DNA of 64,000 nt, taken from NCBI RefSeq assembly GCF_037023745.1, contig NZ_CP146101.1, positions 5,138,001 through 5,202,000 on the forward strand, in the 5' to 3' direction. The notes under the pieces were generated by a model. The model was not told the origin of the DNA. It searched no databases and saw only the letters and a program-made list of their open reading frames with translations. Both the position numbers and the translations under genes were made by a program. This document shows positions 8,617 to 16,360 of the stretch, piece after piece; position 1 is the stretch's first letter, and the number at the start of each line of letters is the position of its first letter. This DNA is from Streptomyces sp. SCSIO 30461 (GTDB taxonomy: Bacteria; Actinomycetota; Actinomycetes; Streptomycetales; Streptomycetaceae).

Positions 8617-9665
8617 AGCGCCGCCTCCCTCACCGGTTCGGGGCGCGGCGTCGGGACGCCGCCCGGCTCGACATGCTCGATCCGGAGCCCCTGTTCGCGC
8701 AGGAAGCCGACCGGCACGACGTTGTCCTCGTAGCGGCCGGGCAGTTCGATGCGCATTCGGCCGATCTGCCGCCCGCCGACGGTGTCCATCGCGGCGCCGA
8801 GTATCGAGATGTCGATGTTGTACGTGCGTGAGAGCTGGGAGATCACGGGCTGGGTGGCGGTGTCGCCGTGGAAGGTGACATCGACGACCGTGCGGTCGGG
8901 GCCGGTGACGTCACCGGTCACCGGGAACAGCTCCCTGGCGAGCTCCGACCCGGGTGTGGCGAGCAGCTCGCTGACCGTGCCGGACTCCACGACCCTGCCC
9001 CGCTCCATCAGCGCGGCGGAGTCGCAGACGGACTTCACCACGTCCATCTCGTGGGTGATGAGGAGCACCGTGAGTCCGAGCTGACGGTTGAGGTCGCGCA
9101 GCAACTCGAGGATGGAACGGGTGGTCTCCGGGTCGAGGGCGCTGGTGGCCTCGTCGGAGAGCAGCACCTTCGGGCTCCCCGCCAGCGCACGGGCGATGCC
9201 GACGCGCTGCTTCTGGCCGCCCGAGAGCTGCCCGGGATATGCCCTGTCCTTGTCGGAGAGTCCGACGAGGTCGAGCAGTTCGAGGGCGCGCCGGGAGCGC
9301 TCGGCGCCGGTGACGCCGAGGATCTCCAGGGGGAGCTCGATGTTGTCCTTGACGCTCCGCGAGGACAGCAGGTTGAAGTGCTGGAAGACCATACCGATGC
9401 GGCTGCGGGCCTGGCGCAGTTCCCTGCCCGCGCGGTTGCCGCGTCCGGCGAGGGCCGTGAGGTCCGTGCCGTCGACGGTCACGGTGCCCGATGTGGGCCG
9501 CTCCAGCAGGTTGACGCAGCGGATGAGGGAGGACTTTCCGGCGCCGCTGCGGCCGATGACTCCGAAGACCTCGCCCTCCCGGACGTGCAGATCGACTCCG
9601 TCGAGGGCGGTGACGTCGCGGCCTCGCGACTGGTAGACCTTCGTGAGGCCCTTGGTGGTGATCAC
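8613..9665 (-). CDS. metN: methionine ABC transporter ATP-binding protein
   Basis: 350 residues: an ABC ATPase with Walker A GRSGAGKSSL, signature LSGGQKQRVGIARALA and Walker B VLLSDEATSALD, followed by a C-terminal NIL domain (residues about 265-340) that senses methionine and trans-inhibits transport in characterised MetN proteins. I place the start at GTG 9665 (ITTKGLTKVYQSRG follows), where family homology begins; GGAAA upstream is only a weak ribosome site. The longer frame to 9770 has low-complexity Arg/His-rich sequence and is rejected. It is first in metN-metI-metQ and preceded by a candidate attenuator. Confidence 0.92.
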   Translation of the reverse strand: MITTKGLTKVYQSRGRDVTALDGVDLHVREGEVFGVIGRSGAGKSSLIRCVNLLERPTSGTVTVDGTDLTALAGRGNRAGRELRQARSRIGMVFQHFNLLSSRSVKDNIELPLEILGVTGAERSRRALELLDLVGLSDKDRAYPGQLSGGQKQRVGIARALAGSPKVLLSDEATSALDPETTRSILELLRDLNRQLGLTVLLITHEMDVVKSVCDSAALMERGRVVESGTVSELLATPGSELARELFPVTGDVTGPDRTVVDVTFHGDTATQPVISQLSRTYNIDISILGAAMDTVGGRQIGRMRIELPGRYEDNVVPVGFLREQGLRIEHVEPGGVPTPRPEPVREAAL

Positions 9666-9805
9666 AGGATTTCCGTCGCTGTCGAGCGTCCGGCGCGGGG
9701 CGCGCCGGGCATGGGTGGTGTGCCGTCTTCGTCCGCCGGTTCGGTAAGGACGGACGCGGAGACACCGCACAGTCAGCCGGTGGGCGATGTGTGCACAGGG
9801 CGGGG

Positions 9806-9827
9806 GTCTCGCTTCGGGGCGCGAGAC
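9806..9827 (-). promoter_or_regulatory. candidate attenuator hairpin in the metNIQ leader
   Basis: GTCTCGC (9806-9812) pairs with GCGAGAC (9821-9827) over an 8-base loop, followed in the transcript by a C-rich run. It starts 15 bases after the stop of the Met/Cys-rich leader ORF and lies 140 bases before metN. Its position fits ribosome-dependent attenuation. The competing fold is not worked out. Confidence 0.45.
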
Positions 9828-9841
9828 TCAGGCAGGGGCCC

Positions 9842-9886
9842 TCAGAAGGCGCACATTCGACACATACAGCGAGCACCGGGCGTCAT
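9842..9886 (-). CDS. Met/Cys-rich leader peptide upstream of metNIQ
   Basis: A 14-codon ORF, MTPGARCMCRMCAF, too short for ordinary gene finding. Six of the eight codons from position 7 to 14 bear on sulfur amino acids or lie between them: Cys-Met-Cys-Arg-Met-Cys. GAGG sits 5 bases before the ATG at 9886. An in-frame ATG at 9928 would add 14 residues but has no ribosome site. It precedes a hairpin and then the methionine importer, the classic arrangement for ribosome-mediated attenuation. Known parallels are polycysteine short ORFs controlling sulfur genes in mycobacteria. Regulation is inferred; the ORF, ribosome site and codon content are seen directly. Confidence 0.6.
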   Translation of the reverse strand: MTPGARCMCRMCAF

Positions 9887-10202
9887 GTTCGCCTCGGTCG
9901 CAAGGATGCGGCTGCTCGTCGTGGTCATGCGGGCCAGTTAACCAGACAAGCGTCCGACCTCCAGCCCGCTGTCCGTATTCCGGAATGGATTTGCTCGTAA
10001 TGCGGACGGTGCAGGACGGCACCGCACTCGACACCAGGCCTCTGACCTGGCTTTCTGAGAGGAAGTACCGGCGACATATCTATCCGGTCAGCACCGCTCT
10101 CCCCGTGATCTGTGGTCAAGACCACGGAATCCGGCCCGGTGGGCCCCATGGCCCCGGGGGCCGCGCACTGCCGGTTCCGCGGCCCGTAATACTCTCGGCT
10201 GC
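9887..10202. other. divergent promoter region between metNIQ leader and membrane-protein pair
   Basis: About 316 bases holding the metNIQ promoter (minus) and that of the 10203 gene (plus). No SAM riboswitch was recognised. A dre-like palindrome is at 10112-10125. TAATAC at about 10187-10192 could be a -10 box for the plus-strand gene. Confidence 0.4.
10112..10125. promoter_or_regulatory. dre-like palindrome (possible DasR/GntR-type site)
   Basis: GTGGTCAAGACCAC has perfect 6-bp arms and resembles the DasR-responsive element core TGGTCTAGACCA with one central change. It lies 78 bases before the 10203 gene. DasR is a GlcNAc-sensing GntR regulator in streptomycetes; the link here is inference from sequence only. 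Confidence 0.4.
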
Positions 10203-10562
10203 ATGCTCGACGCCCTGACGGTCGCCCTCTCGGCGACCGCCCTCGCCCTCGCCGCCTGGTGCGGCCACGCCGCGTACCGGAACCAGCCCACGAAGGACTG
10301 GCACTTCATCGGCATGGCCGTGGTGACGGTCCTGGCGCTGGCGCAACTGACGGCGGGCATCGTGCAGCTGGCTCGCGGCGAGCGGGCGGATCAGGGTTCG
10401 GTGATCTTCATCGCGTATCTGATCGGCGCCTTCGCAGCAGTTCCGGCGGCCGGTCTCCTCTCGCTGAGCGAGCGGACCCGCTGGGGCTCGGTCACGGTGG
10501 CGGCGGGCGCGGTGGTGCTCGCGGTGCTGGAAGTGCGGCTCTACGACATCTGGAAGGCCTGA
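10203..10562 (+). CDS. small integral membrane protein
   Basis: 119 residues with three to four hydrophobic segments (ALTVALSATALALAAW; FIGMAVVTVLALAQLTAG; IFIAYLIGAFAAVPAAGLL; VTVAAGAVVLAVLEV) and a short basic loop. I do not recognise a named family. Only 2 bases separate it from the next gene, so the two form an operon and may form one membrane complex. The ATG is about 10 bases after a TAATAC -10-like box and lacks a clear ribosome site, so a leaderless or near-leaderless mRNA is possible. Confidence 0.7.
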   Translation: MLDALTVALSATALALAAWCGHAAYRNQPTKDWHFIGMAVVTVLALAQLTAGIVQLARGERADQGSVIFIAYLIGAFAAVPAAGLLSLSERTRWGSVTVAAGAVVLAVLEVRLYDIWKA

Positions 10563-10564
10563 GC

Positions 10565-11068
10565 ATGGCGGACTCCACGCACCCCCCTGCAGACACCGGT
10601 TCCGGCGCGAGCACCAGTTCCGGTTCGGGCACGAGCAGCGGCACCGCGGACAGCAACACGGAGCGGCGGCCCGAGGGGCCGCGGACCCGGCTGGTGAGCG
10701 GACCCGGACTGCTGGTGGTGTGGCTCTACGGGGTCATGTCGGTGGGTGCCGTGTCTCGCTCCGCCTACCAGATCGCCACCGAGTACGAGCACGCGCCGCT
10801 CGCCTACTCGCTGTCGGCGATGGCCGCCGTGGTGTACGCGTTCATCACGTACACCCTGGTACGCGGTGGTGAGACGGCCCGCAGAGCAGCACTGGTCTCC
10901 TGCGCCGCCGAGTTGGTGGGCGTGCTGACGGTGGGGTCGTGGACGCTGGCCGACCCGGCCGCGTTCCCGGATGCCACGGTGTGGACCGACTACGGAATGG
11001 GTTATCTCTTCATCCCGGTACTACTGCCCGTCACCGGGATGCTCTGGCTGCGCAAGTCCCGGCGCTGA
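10565..11068 (+). CDS. integral membrane protein, hypothetical
   Basis: 167 residues. The first 45 are Ser/Gly/Thr-rich and likely disordered; then come four predicted membrane spans (LLVVWLYGVMSVGAVS; YSLSAMAAVVYAFITYTLV; AALVSCAAELVGVLTV; GYLFIPVLLPVTGMLWL). GGAAGG lies 7 bases before the ATG, within the end of the preceding gene. No catalytic motif is visible. Pairing with the 10203 gene suggests joint function, unknown. Confidence 0.75.
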   Translation: MADSTHPPADTGSGASTSSGSGTSSGTADSNTERRPEGPRTRLVSGPGLLVVWLYGVMSVGAVSRSAYQIATEYEHAPLAYSLSAMAAVVYAFITYTLVRGGETARRAALVSCAAELVGVLTVGSWTLADPAAFPDATVWTDYGMGYLFIPVLLPVTGMLWLRKSRR

Positions 11069-11104
11069 GCCGGGACCTGGACCGTCCCATGTGCCCGGCG
11101 GGCG

Positions 11105-11608
11105 TCACGCGCCGGTCGTGTACTCCCTGCGGCCGACGCTCTTCTCCAGCGTGATCACGGTCAGCCGGGGCCCTGCCGCCAGCTCCGACACCGGTGCGTA
11201 GCCATGACGGCGGTAGAGGCACAGATTGCGGTCACTGCGGTGACCGGTGAAGAGTTGGAAGCGCTTGGCGGCGGAGTCCGCGGCGAAGTGCGCCTCGATC
11301 GCGCCCAGCAGTCGCCCGCCGAGGCCATGGCGCTGCATACGCGGATGGACGATGAGCTTGGCGATCCGCGCGACGCCCGCCTCGTCGACCTCACCGCGCA
11401 CCGAAGCGATCACCTCGTCGCCCAGCCGGGCGACCAGCGCGTGGCTCCGGGCCAATTCGGCCCTGAGGTCGTCGAGGGTCTGGGTGAGGGGCTCGATGCC
11501 GTAGTCGCCGTAGAGTGCCGCCTCGCTCTGATAGCACAGGTACTGAAGCTTGAGGATGTGCTCGGCGTCCCGAACCGTCGCCGCTGTGATGCTCACGCTC
11601 ATGCCCAT
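11105..11608 (-). CDS. GNAT-family N-acetyltransferase
   Basis: 167 residues: VSITAATVRDAEHILKLQYL at the start, central strand LVARLGDEVIASVRGEV, and the acetyl-CoA loop MQRHGLGGRLLGAIEAHF (the Q/R-x-x-G-x-G/A signature). The C-terminal part FQLFTGHRSDRNLCLYRRHGY is typical of small-molecule or protein N-acetylases. GGAGG lies 10 bases before the ATG at 11608; an ATG at 11602 is an alternative. The substrate is unknown. Confidence 0.85.
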   Translation of the reverse strand: MGMSVSITAATVRDAEHILKLQYLCYQSEAALYGDYGIEPLTQTLDDLRAELARSHALVARLGDEVIASVRGEVDEAGVARIAKLIVHPRMQRHGLGGRLLGAIEAHFAADSAAKRFQLFTGHRSDRNLCLYRRHGYAPVSELAAGPRLTVITLEKSVGRREYTTGA

Positions 11609-11643
11609 GTGTGGCGCGCCTCCGCTCACCTTCACCCGGTTGT

Positions 11644-12198
11644 CTACCGCTCCTTTCCCCGGAGTCCAGGAGCTGCAACCTCTGCCGCGAGCATTCTGCG
11701 CAGACATCCCAGGCAACGGGAACGCATCGGTCCCAGACTTCCCTGTGAGATACCCAACTGTCCTGCGATTTCCCGGTAAGTGGGGTCCGACGGGGACAGC
11801 AGTGCCGTCAGCAGCCGCGGGCACGGTCCGGGTGTACGAGCCACCGCAGCATGGATCGCGCGGTGCCGCTCGGCCGCGAGTACCGCCCGCTCGGGGCAGT
11901 CCTCGCGGCCGAGCGGCTCCGGGACCTGTTCGTCGCCGAAGGACCGCTCCCGCAGGGCTCGCAGGCGGGCCGTGCGCGCCGCGTCGCGCACGGCTCCCCG
12001 CACCCAGGCCCCCGCGTCCCGGGGCGGTCCCCCGGCGTCGAGCCGCTCAAGCAGGCGTACCCACACGTCTTGTTCGAGGTCCGCCGACTCCAGGGCCCCG
12101 TCCTGTGCCTCGGCGTCGGCCTCCGCGGCGACTAGCGGCCGCAGCGACTCCACCAGCAGGCACGGCCGGGATGGTGACATGACGGGATCAGGGCTCAT
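11644..12198 (-). CDS. ECF-like RNA polymerase sigma factor
   Basis: About 184 residues. The middle segment ESADLEQDVWVRLLERLDAG resembles sigma region 2, and YREIAGQLGISQGSLGPMRS is a region-4 helix-turn-helix that would read a -35 element. No anti-sigma gene lies beside it. Starts at 12198 (chosen) and 12180 are both possible. The 12198 ATG overlaps, as ATGA, the stop of a 14-codon ORF starting at 12239 behind AAAGGGG, which suggests translational coupling. A GTG at 12252 would give a longer form. Family is likely; target genes unknown. Confidence 0.72.
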   Translation of the reverse strand: MSPDPVMSPSRPCLLVESLRPLVAAEADAEAQDGALESADLEQDVWVRLLERLDAGGPPRDAGAWVRGAVRDAARTARLRALRERSFGDEQVPEPLGREDCPERAVLAAERHRAIHAAVARTPGPCPRLLTALLSPSDPTYREIAGQLGISQGSLGPMRSRCLGCLRRMLAAEVAAPGLRGKER

Positions 12199-12239
12199 GC
12201 CCCGCGTGACGTCCTCAGACGTCGGGGGGGTTCCGTCAT
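12195..12239 (-). CDS. 14-codon leader ORF coupled to the sigma factor gene
   Basis: MTEPPRRLRTSRGA begins at an ATG with AAAGGGG just upstream, the best ribosome site in this stretch. Its TGA overlaps the likely sigma ATG. It has no biased residue run beyond four arginines. It may simply deliver ribosomes to the sigma start. Confidence 0.3.
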   Translation of the reverse strand: MTEPPRRLRTSRGA

Positions 12240-12273
12240 GCCCCTTTCTCACTCGACCGAATGAGCGAGGGCG

Positions 12274-13425
12274 TCAGCCGCTGACGAAGTCCTCCCGTGC
12301 CAGCAGTCCGGTGTCCGCCTGGTCGGTGAATATGCCGTCGATGCCCTGCTCGAAGTAGACCTTGAAGGCGCCGAACGCGTCGCCGTAGGCGTTGGGGTCG
12401 GTGCCGCGCCGGAAGTCGGCGGGCAGGAAGGCGTTCTCGTTCCGCATGGTGTACGGGTGCAGGATCAGGCCCTTGGCATGCGCGTCCCGGACGAGGGTGG
12501 TCGGCGTGCCGAGCCTGCCGTCGGCGTCCCTGGGGATGATCAGGTCGAGCGTGGGGCCGATCCCCTGGGCGTACGAGGCGATCCACTCCAGGCCGTCGGG
12601 CTTGACCAGGTCCGCGACTGTTCGCGGGTCGCCGGACTGGACGAAGTCCCACGGCCTGGTGGAGGCGCCGGAGAGCAGCACCACACGCGGCGACGAGACC
12701 GACCGTGCCAGCCGCTGGATGCTGCTGGGCTCGAAGGACTGGAGGAATACGGGCGAGTCCGCGCGGTGGCGCCCGTAGCGGCGCAGCAGCTTCGAGAGCC
12801 GCTCCTCCAGTCCGAGGCCGACACCCCGGAAGTACGAGGGGTGCTTGGTCTCCACATGCAGCCACACCGGGTGGCCACGCCTGCGCCCCTCCTTGTCGGC
12901 CCACCGCAGGACCTCTTCGAAGGTGGGGATCTGCCAGCGGCCGTCGTAGAGGGTGTTCTCCCGACGGGTGGCCGGGATGCGTTCCTCGGCTCGCAGGGTC
13001 TTGAGCTCGGCGAGTGTCAGGTCCTCGGTGAACCAGCCGGTGATGCTGACGCCGTCGATGGACTTGGTGGTCCTGCGGGAGGCGAACTCCGGGCGGGTGG
13101 CGATGTCCGTCGTGCCGGTGATGTCGTTCTCGTGGCGGCAGACCAGATGGCCGTCCTTGGTGGGCACGAGGTCCTGCTCGATGACATGCGCGCCCATGTC
13201 GAGGGCGAGCTGATAGGAGCCGAGGGTGTGCTCGGGCCGGTAGCCGCTGGCGCCGCGGTGGGCGATGACCGCGGGAACGGGAAGGCGGCGGCCGTGGCGC
13301 ACCTCGCCGGGGGTGGCGGCGGCCTTGGCCACGCCCGTGCCGACCGCCCCGAGAGCCGCCGTACCGGCCACCGCCGCGCCCAGCAAGGTCCGGCGTCCGG
13401 GTGTCGTGTCTGCGACCTGAGCCAT
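12274..13425 (-). CDS. secreted glycerophosphodiester phosphodiesterase
   Basis: 383 residues. A twin-arginine signal (TPGRRTLLGAAVAG, residues about 9-22) directs Tat export. The GDPD domain follows, with the active-site start VIAHRGASGYRPEHT (His, Arg and Glu of the TIM barrel) and EQDLVPTKDGHLVCRHE, supplying metal ligands and the second His. It hydrolyses glycerophosphodiesters to glycerol-3-phosphate and an alcohol, scavenging phosphate and glycerol outside the cell. GGAGG lies 7 bases before the ATG. It is divergent from plsC, though only loosely linked to it. Confidence 0.92.
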   Translation of the reverse strand: MAQVADTTPGRRTLLGAAVAGTAALGAVGTGVAKAAATPGEVRHGRRLPVPAVIAHRGASGYRPEHTLGSYQLALDMGAHVIEQDLVPTKDGHLVCRHENDITGTTDIATRPEFASRRTTKSIDGVSITGWFTEDLTLAELKTLRAEERIPATRRENTLYDGRWQIPTFEEVLRWADKEGRRRGHPVWLHVETKHPSYFRGVGLGLEERLSKLLRRYGRHRADSPVFLQSFEPSSIQRLARSVSSPRVVLLSGASTRPWDFVQSGDPRTVADLVKPDGLEWIASYAQGIGPTLDLIIPRDADGRLGTPTTLVRDAHAKGLILHPYTMRNENAFLPADFRRGTDPNAYGDAFGAFKVYFEQGIDGIFTDQADTGLLAREDFVSG

Positions 13426-13748
13426 GAGTGATCCTCCGTCGGGCCCCTTCGGCGGGGCATCGGGAAACCGCGTGCGTGGCCGTCCACGCTAGGTCCCGGG
13501 GCGCTACCCGAGGGAGATCCAGGGCAAACGCGTCCCAAACTCAGGTCAACACTGTGTATCTGGTCCGTGAACCCCATGTGCGCCGGACCCTGACCCGCGA
13601 GTATCGTCCTCACCTGCAAGGACTTTGTCGGCCGCACCCGCCGGATGCGCACGAGCCGAAAGCACCCCTGCGGCGGTTCCCGGCTCCGAAGGCCGGGGAG
13701 AGAGAAGCAAGTCCTGCCAGAGACCGCTCCACGACTTCGGAGGACCCG
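13426..13748. other. divergent intergenic region, GDPD gene / plsC
   Basis: 323 bases that should carry both promoters. I see no repeat, hairpin or convincing -35/-10 pair. Frames through it that extend the plsC ORF upstream lack coding character. Confidence 0.4.
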
Positions 13749-14420
13749 TTGTCCCGCTTGTCGCTCATCAAGGCAGTGCTAGGACCGTTCCTGCGCCTGA
13801 TGTTCCGCCCCCGGGTGGAAGGCGTCCAGCACATCCCAGCGGACGGTCCCGTGATCCTCGCCGGCAACCATCTGACGTTCATCGACTCGATGGTCCTGCC
13901 CCTGGTATGCGACCGGGCGGTGTACTTCATCGGCAAGGACGAGTACGTCACCGGCAAGGGCCTCAAGGGCAGGCTGATGGCCTGGTTCTTCACCGGGGTG
14001 GGCATGATCCCGGTCGACCGGGACGGCGCCAACGGCGGCGTCGCGGCTCTGATGACGGGGCGCCGGGTGCTGGAGGAGGGCAGGGTCTTCGGTATCTACC
14101 CGGAGGGCACCCGCTCCCCCGACGGGCGCCTCTACCGGGGCCGTACCGGCATCGCCCGGCTGACACTGATGACGGGTGCGCCGGTGGTGCCGTTCGCGAT
14201 GATCGGCACGGACAAGCTCCAGCCCGGCGGCAAGGGCATTCCGCGCCCCGGCCGGGTGACGATCCGGTTCGGCGAACCGATGGAATTCTCACGCTACGAG
14301 GGCATGGACCGTGACCGCTATGTGCTGCGGGCGGTGACCGACTCGGTGATGACCGAGGTGATGCAGTTGTCCGGCCAGGAGTACGTGGACATGTACGCCA
14401 CCAAGGCGAAGGCGGCCTGA
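13749..14420 (+). CDS. plsC: 1-acylglycerol-3-phosphate acyltransferase family protein
   Basis: 223 residues with the acyltransferase motifs in order: ILAGNHLTFIDSMVLP (NHx4D), the FTGVGMIPVDRDG block, FGIYPEGTRSPDG (EGT motif) and VVPFAMIGTD. It acylates lysophosphatidate or a related lysolipid at the membrane. The start is TTG 13749, with GGAGG 5 bases upstream; the longer frame to 13428 is rejected because its first 107 codons lack homology. Its 3' flank is the site of the MITE and IS insertions. Confidence 0.9.
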   Translation: MSRLSLIKAVLGPFLRLMFRPRVEGVQHIPADGPVILAGNHLTFIDSMVLPLVCDRAVYFIGKDEYVTGKGLKGRLMAWFFTGVGMIPVDRDGANGGVAALMTGRRVLEEGRVFGIYPEGTRSPDGRLYRGRTGIARLTLMTGAPVVPFAMIGTDKLQPGGKGIPRPGRVTIRFGEPMEFSRYEGMDRDRYVLRAVTDSVMTEVMQLSGQEYVDMYATKAKAA

Positions 14421-14462
14421 ACCGAGAGCCCTGGCGGGCACGTATACGACGCGGTTCCCTAG

Positions 14463-14635
14463 GGCGTGTTGCGAAAGTGGCTCCGTCCGCCCGCAGGGCG
14501 GGGCCTGCGGCGTCTGATGCGTGCGATCGCAAGGCGGAGGATCATCCTCGTACTGGACGTACGTGGATGACTCCGACAACGCAGCGAGCGTGCGTGCCAG
14601 GCGTCGCGGGTCAGGAGGGACTTTCGCAACACGCC
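14463..14635. mobile_element. MITE, about 173 bp, with 18-20 bp perfect terminal inverted repeats
   Basis: The ends are CTAGGGCGTGTTGCGAAAGT (14459-14478) and its exact complement ACTTTCGCAACACGCCCTAG (14620-14639). CTAG flanks both sides as a likely 4-bp target duplication. The interior has no transposase frame and contains the palindromic run CCGTCCGCCCGCAGGGCGGG. A YTAR/CTAG duplication is typical of IS5-group elements, so an IS5-type transposase may mobilise it in trans. It lies 42 bases past plsC. Confidence 0.85.
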
Positions 14636-14639
14636 CTAG

Positions 14640-16344
14640 AAGATCACTGAAAATCTCGGGTTTGGGCCCCGCGGGTGGCCCCGCGGGGCCAGACTGCTGT
14701 GTGTGCAGGGGGAATGGGCCGGGGAGACGGTCGGGCCGGATGTGTGGGAGACCTGCCGGGAGCTGATCCCGGCAGGGAGTGTGTTCGCGTTCCTGGCCGA
14801 GCACCGCGAGCGGCTGCTGCCGCCGGAGATGTTCGCGGACATGTACCCCTCGGCCAACGGGCGGCCGAGCCTGCCGCCGCAGGTGCTGGCGACGGCGGTG
14901 GTGCTGCAGAGCCTGTTCGGGACCTCGGATGTGGAGACCGTGCTGGAGCTGCGGTGCGACCTGCGGTGGAAGGCGGCGTGCGGACTGGGGCTGAACGACA
15001 CGGCGTTCGACCCGTCGCTGCTGACCTACTTCCGGCGCCGCCTGCAGCGGTCCTCGGATCCGGGGCGGATCTTCACCCGGGTCAAGGAGGTCGTGGCCGC
15101 CACCGGCATCCTGCGCGGGAAGCGGCGCCGCGCGCTGGACTCCACGGTGTTCGACGACGCGGTGGCCACCCAGGACACGGTCACCCAGCTGATCTCGGCG
15201 ATCCGCCGGGTGATCCGCGAGGTCCCCGGCGCCGGCCGCGTCGCCGCCGGGCATTGCACCGCTCACGACTACACCGACCCGGGCAAGCCGAAGATCGCCT
15301 GGGACGACGAGCAGGCCCGCGCCGGGTTGGTGGACGCGCTGGTCACGGACGCGCTCAACCTGTTGGGCCGCCTGCCCGAGCAGGAGCTGGGCGAGCGGGC
15401 CGCGAACGCGGTCGGCCTGCTGGCGCTGGTCGCGGGCCAGGATGTGGAGCCCGCCGAGGGCTCCGACGGGCGCGACGGGCGCTGGCGCATCACCCAGGGG
15501 ACCGTCCGCGACCGCGTGGTGTCCACCGTCGATCCCGAGGCCAGGCACATCCACAAGAACCGCACCCGCCACCAGGAAGGCTTCAAGGGCCACGTCGCCG
15601 TCGAGCCGGAGACCGGCTTATTCACCGAGGTCGCCCTCGCCGCGGGCTGCGGCCCCGAGAACCACGAGGCGAAGATCGCCGAGGACCTCCTCGCCGCCGA
15701 GGACGAGCCGTGCGAGGTGCTCGGCGACTCCGCCTACGGCACCGCCGACCTGCGCGACCACCTCGAACAGCAGGGCCACGACGCCGTCCTCAAACCACCC
15801 CCGCTTCGCGCGGCCGTGCCCGGCGGCTTCACCAGCGACGACTTCCACATCGACACCGAGAACGGCCAGGTCACCTGCCCTGCCGGGCACATCGTCCCCC
15901 TCGGCAAGCCCCGGAAGACCGGCTTGCGGCAGGCTCAGTTCAAGAAGCTGTGTGCCGGCTGCCCGCTGCGCGAACGCTGCACCACCTCCAAGACCGGCCG
16001 CGTCCTGCAAGTCCACCCCCAGCACCAGCGCCTGGCCGACGCCCGTGCCCAGGCCACCGACCCCGCCTGGAAAGACACCTACCGCCGCTGGCGGCCACCC
16101 GTCGAACGCGGCATCGCCTGGCTGACCACCAAAGGCAACCGCAGACTGCGCTACCTCGGCACCCTCAAGAACGACACCTGGCTCCGCAACCGAGCCGCCG
16201 CCCTCAACCTCCGACGGCTCGTCAACCTCGGCCTCGAAGTGGCCGCCGACGGCACCTGGACCCTGACCCCGGCCACACCGTGAAGCACGGAGGGCGGCCC
16301 CGCCACCGGCGGACCGCCCCCACAACAAGATTTTCAGCAGCCTT
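14640..16344 (+). mobile_element. IS1182-family insertion sequence, about 1.7 kb
   Basis: The element has imperfect inverted ends, AAGATCACTGAAAATCT on the left and (complement) AAGGCTGCTGAAAATCT on the right. It is flanked by CTAG at 14636-14639 and 16345-16348 and contains one full-length transposase gene. The left CTAG is also the right flank of the adjacent MITE, so the two elements abut at one target site. It looks intact. It sits between convergent genes, 13 bp from the MFS stop codon, and breaks neither gene. Confidence 0.88.
14703..16283 (+). CDS. IS1182-family transposase
   Basis: 526 residues, full length for the family. It has an N-terminal DNA-binding region (FADMYPSANGRPSLPPQVLA), then DDE residues in RRALDSTVFDDA (first Asp), EVLGDSAYGTADLR (second Asp) and PPVERGIAWLTTKGNRRLRY (Glu). 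A Cys-rich patch, LCAGCPLRERCT, is typical of IS1182 members. Start GTG 14703 lies 63 bases inside the left end. No frameshift or internal stop is seen, so the element may be active. Confidence 0.93.
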   Translation: MQGEWAGETVGPDVWETCRELIPAGSVFAFLAEHRERLLPPEMFADMYPSANGRPSLPPQVLATAVVLQSLFGTSDVETVLELRCDLRWKAACGLGLNDTAFDPSLLTYFRRRLQRSSDPGRIFTRVKEVVAATGILRGKRRRALDSTVFDDAVATQDTVTQLISAIRRVIREVPGAGRVAAGHCTAHDYTDPGKPKIAWDDEQARAGLVDALVTDALNLLGRLPEQELGERAANAVGLLALVAGQDVEPAEGSDGRDGRWRITQGTVRDRVVSTVDPEARHIHKNRTRHQEGFKGHVAVEPETGLFTEVALAAGCGPENHEAKIAEDLLAAEDEPCEVLGDSAYGTADLRDHLEQQGHDAVLKPPPLRAAVPGGFTSDDFHIDTENGQVTCPAGHIVPLGKPRKTGLRQAQFKKLCAGCPLRERCTTSKTGRVLQVHPQHQRLADARAQATDPAWKDTYRRWRPPVERGIAWLTTKGNRRLRYLGTLKNDTWLRNRAAALNLRRLVNLGLEVAADGTWTLTPATP

Positions 16345-16360
16345 CTAGGCGGCCCGGGCG

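Noticed and set aside
9666..9960. SAM riboswitch upstream of metN
   Set aside because: No S-box or SAM-IV-like conserved core; the leader peptide explains the region better.
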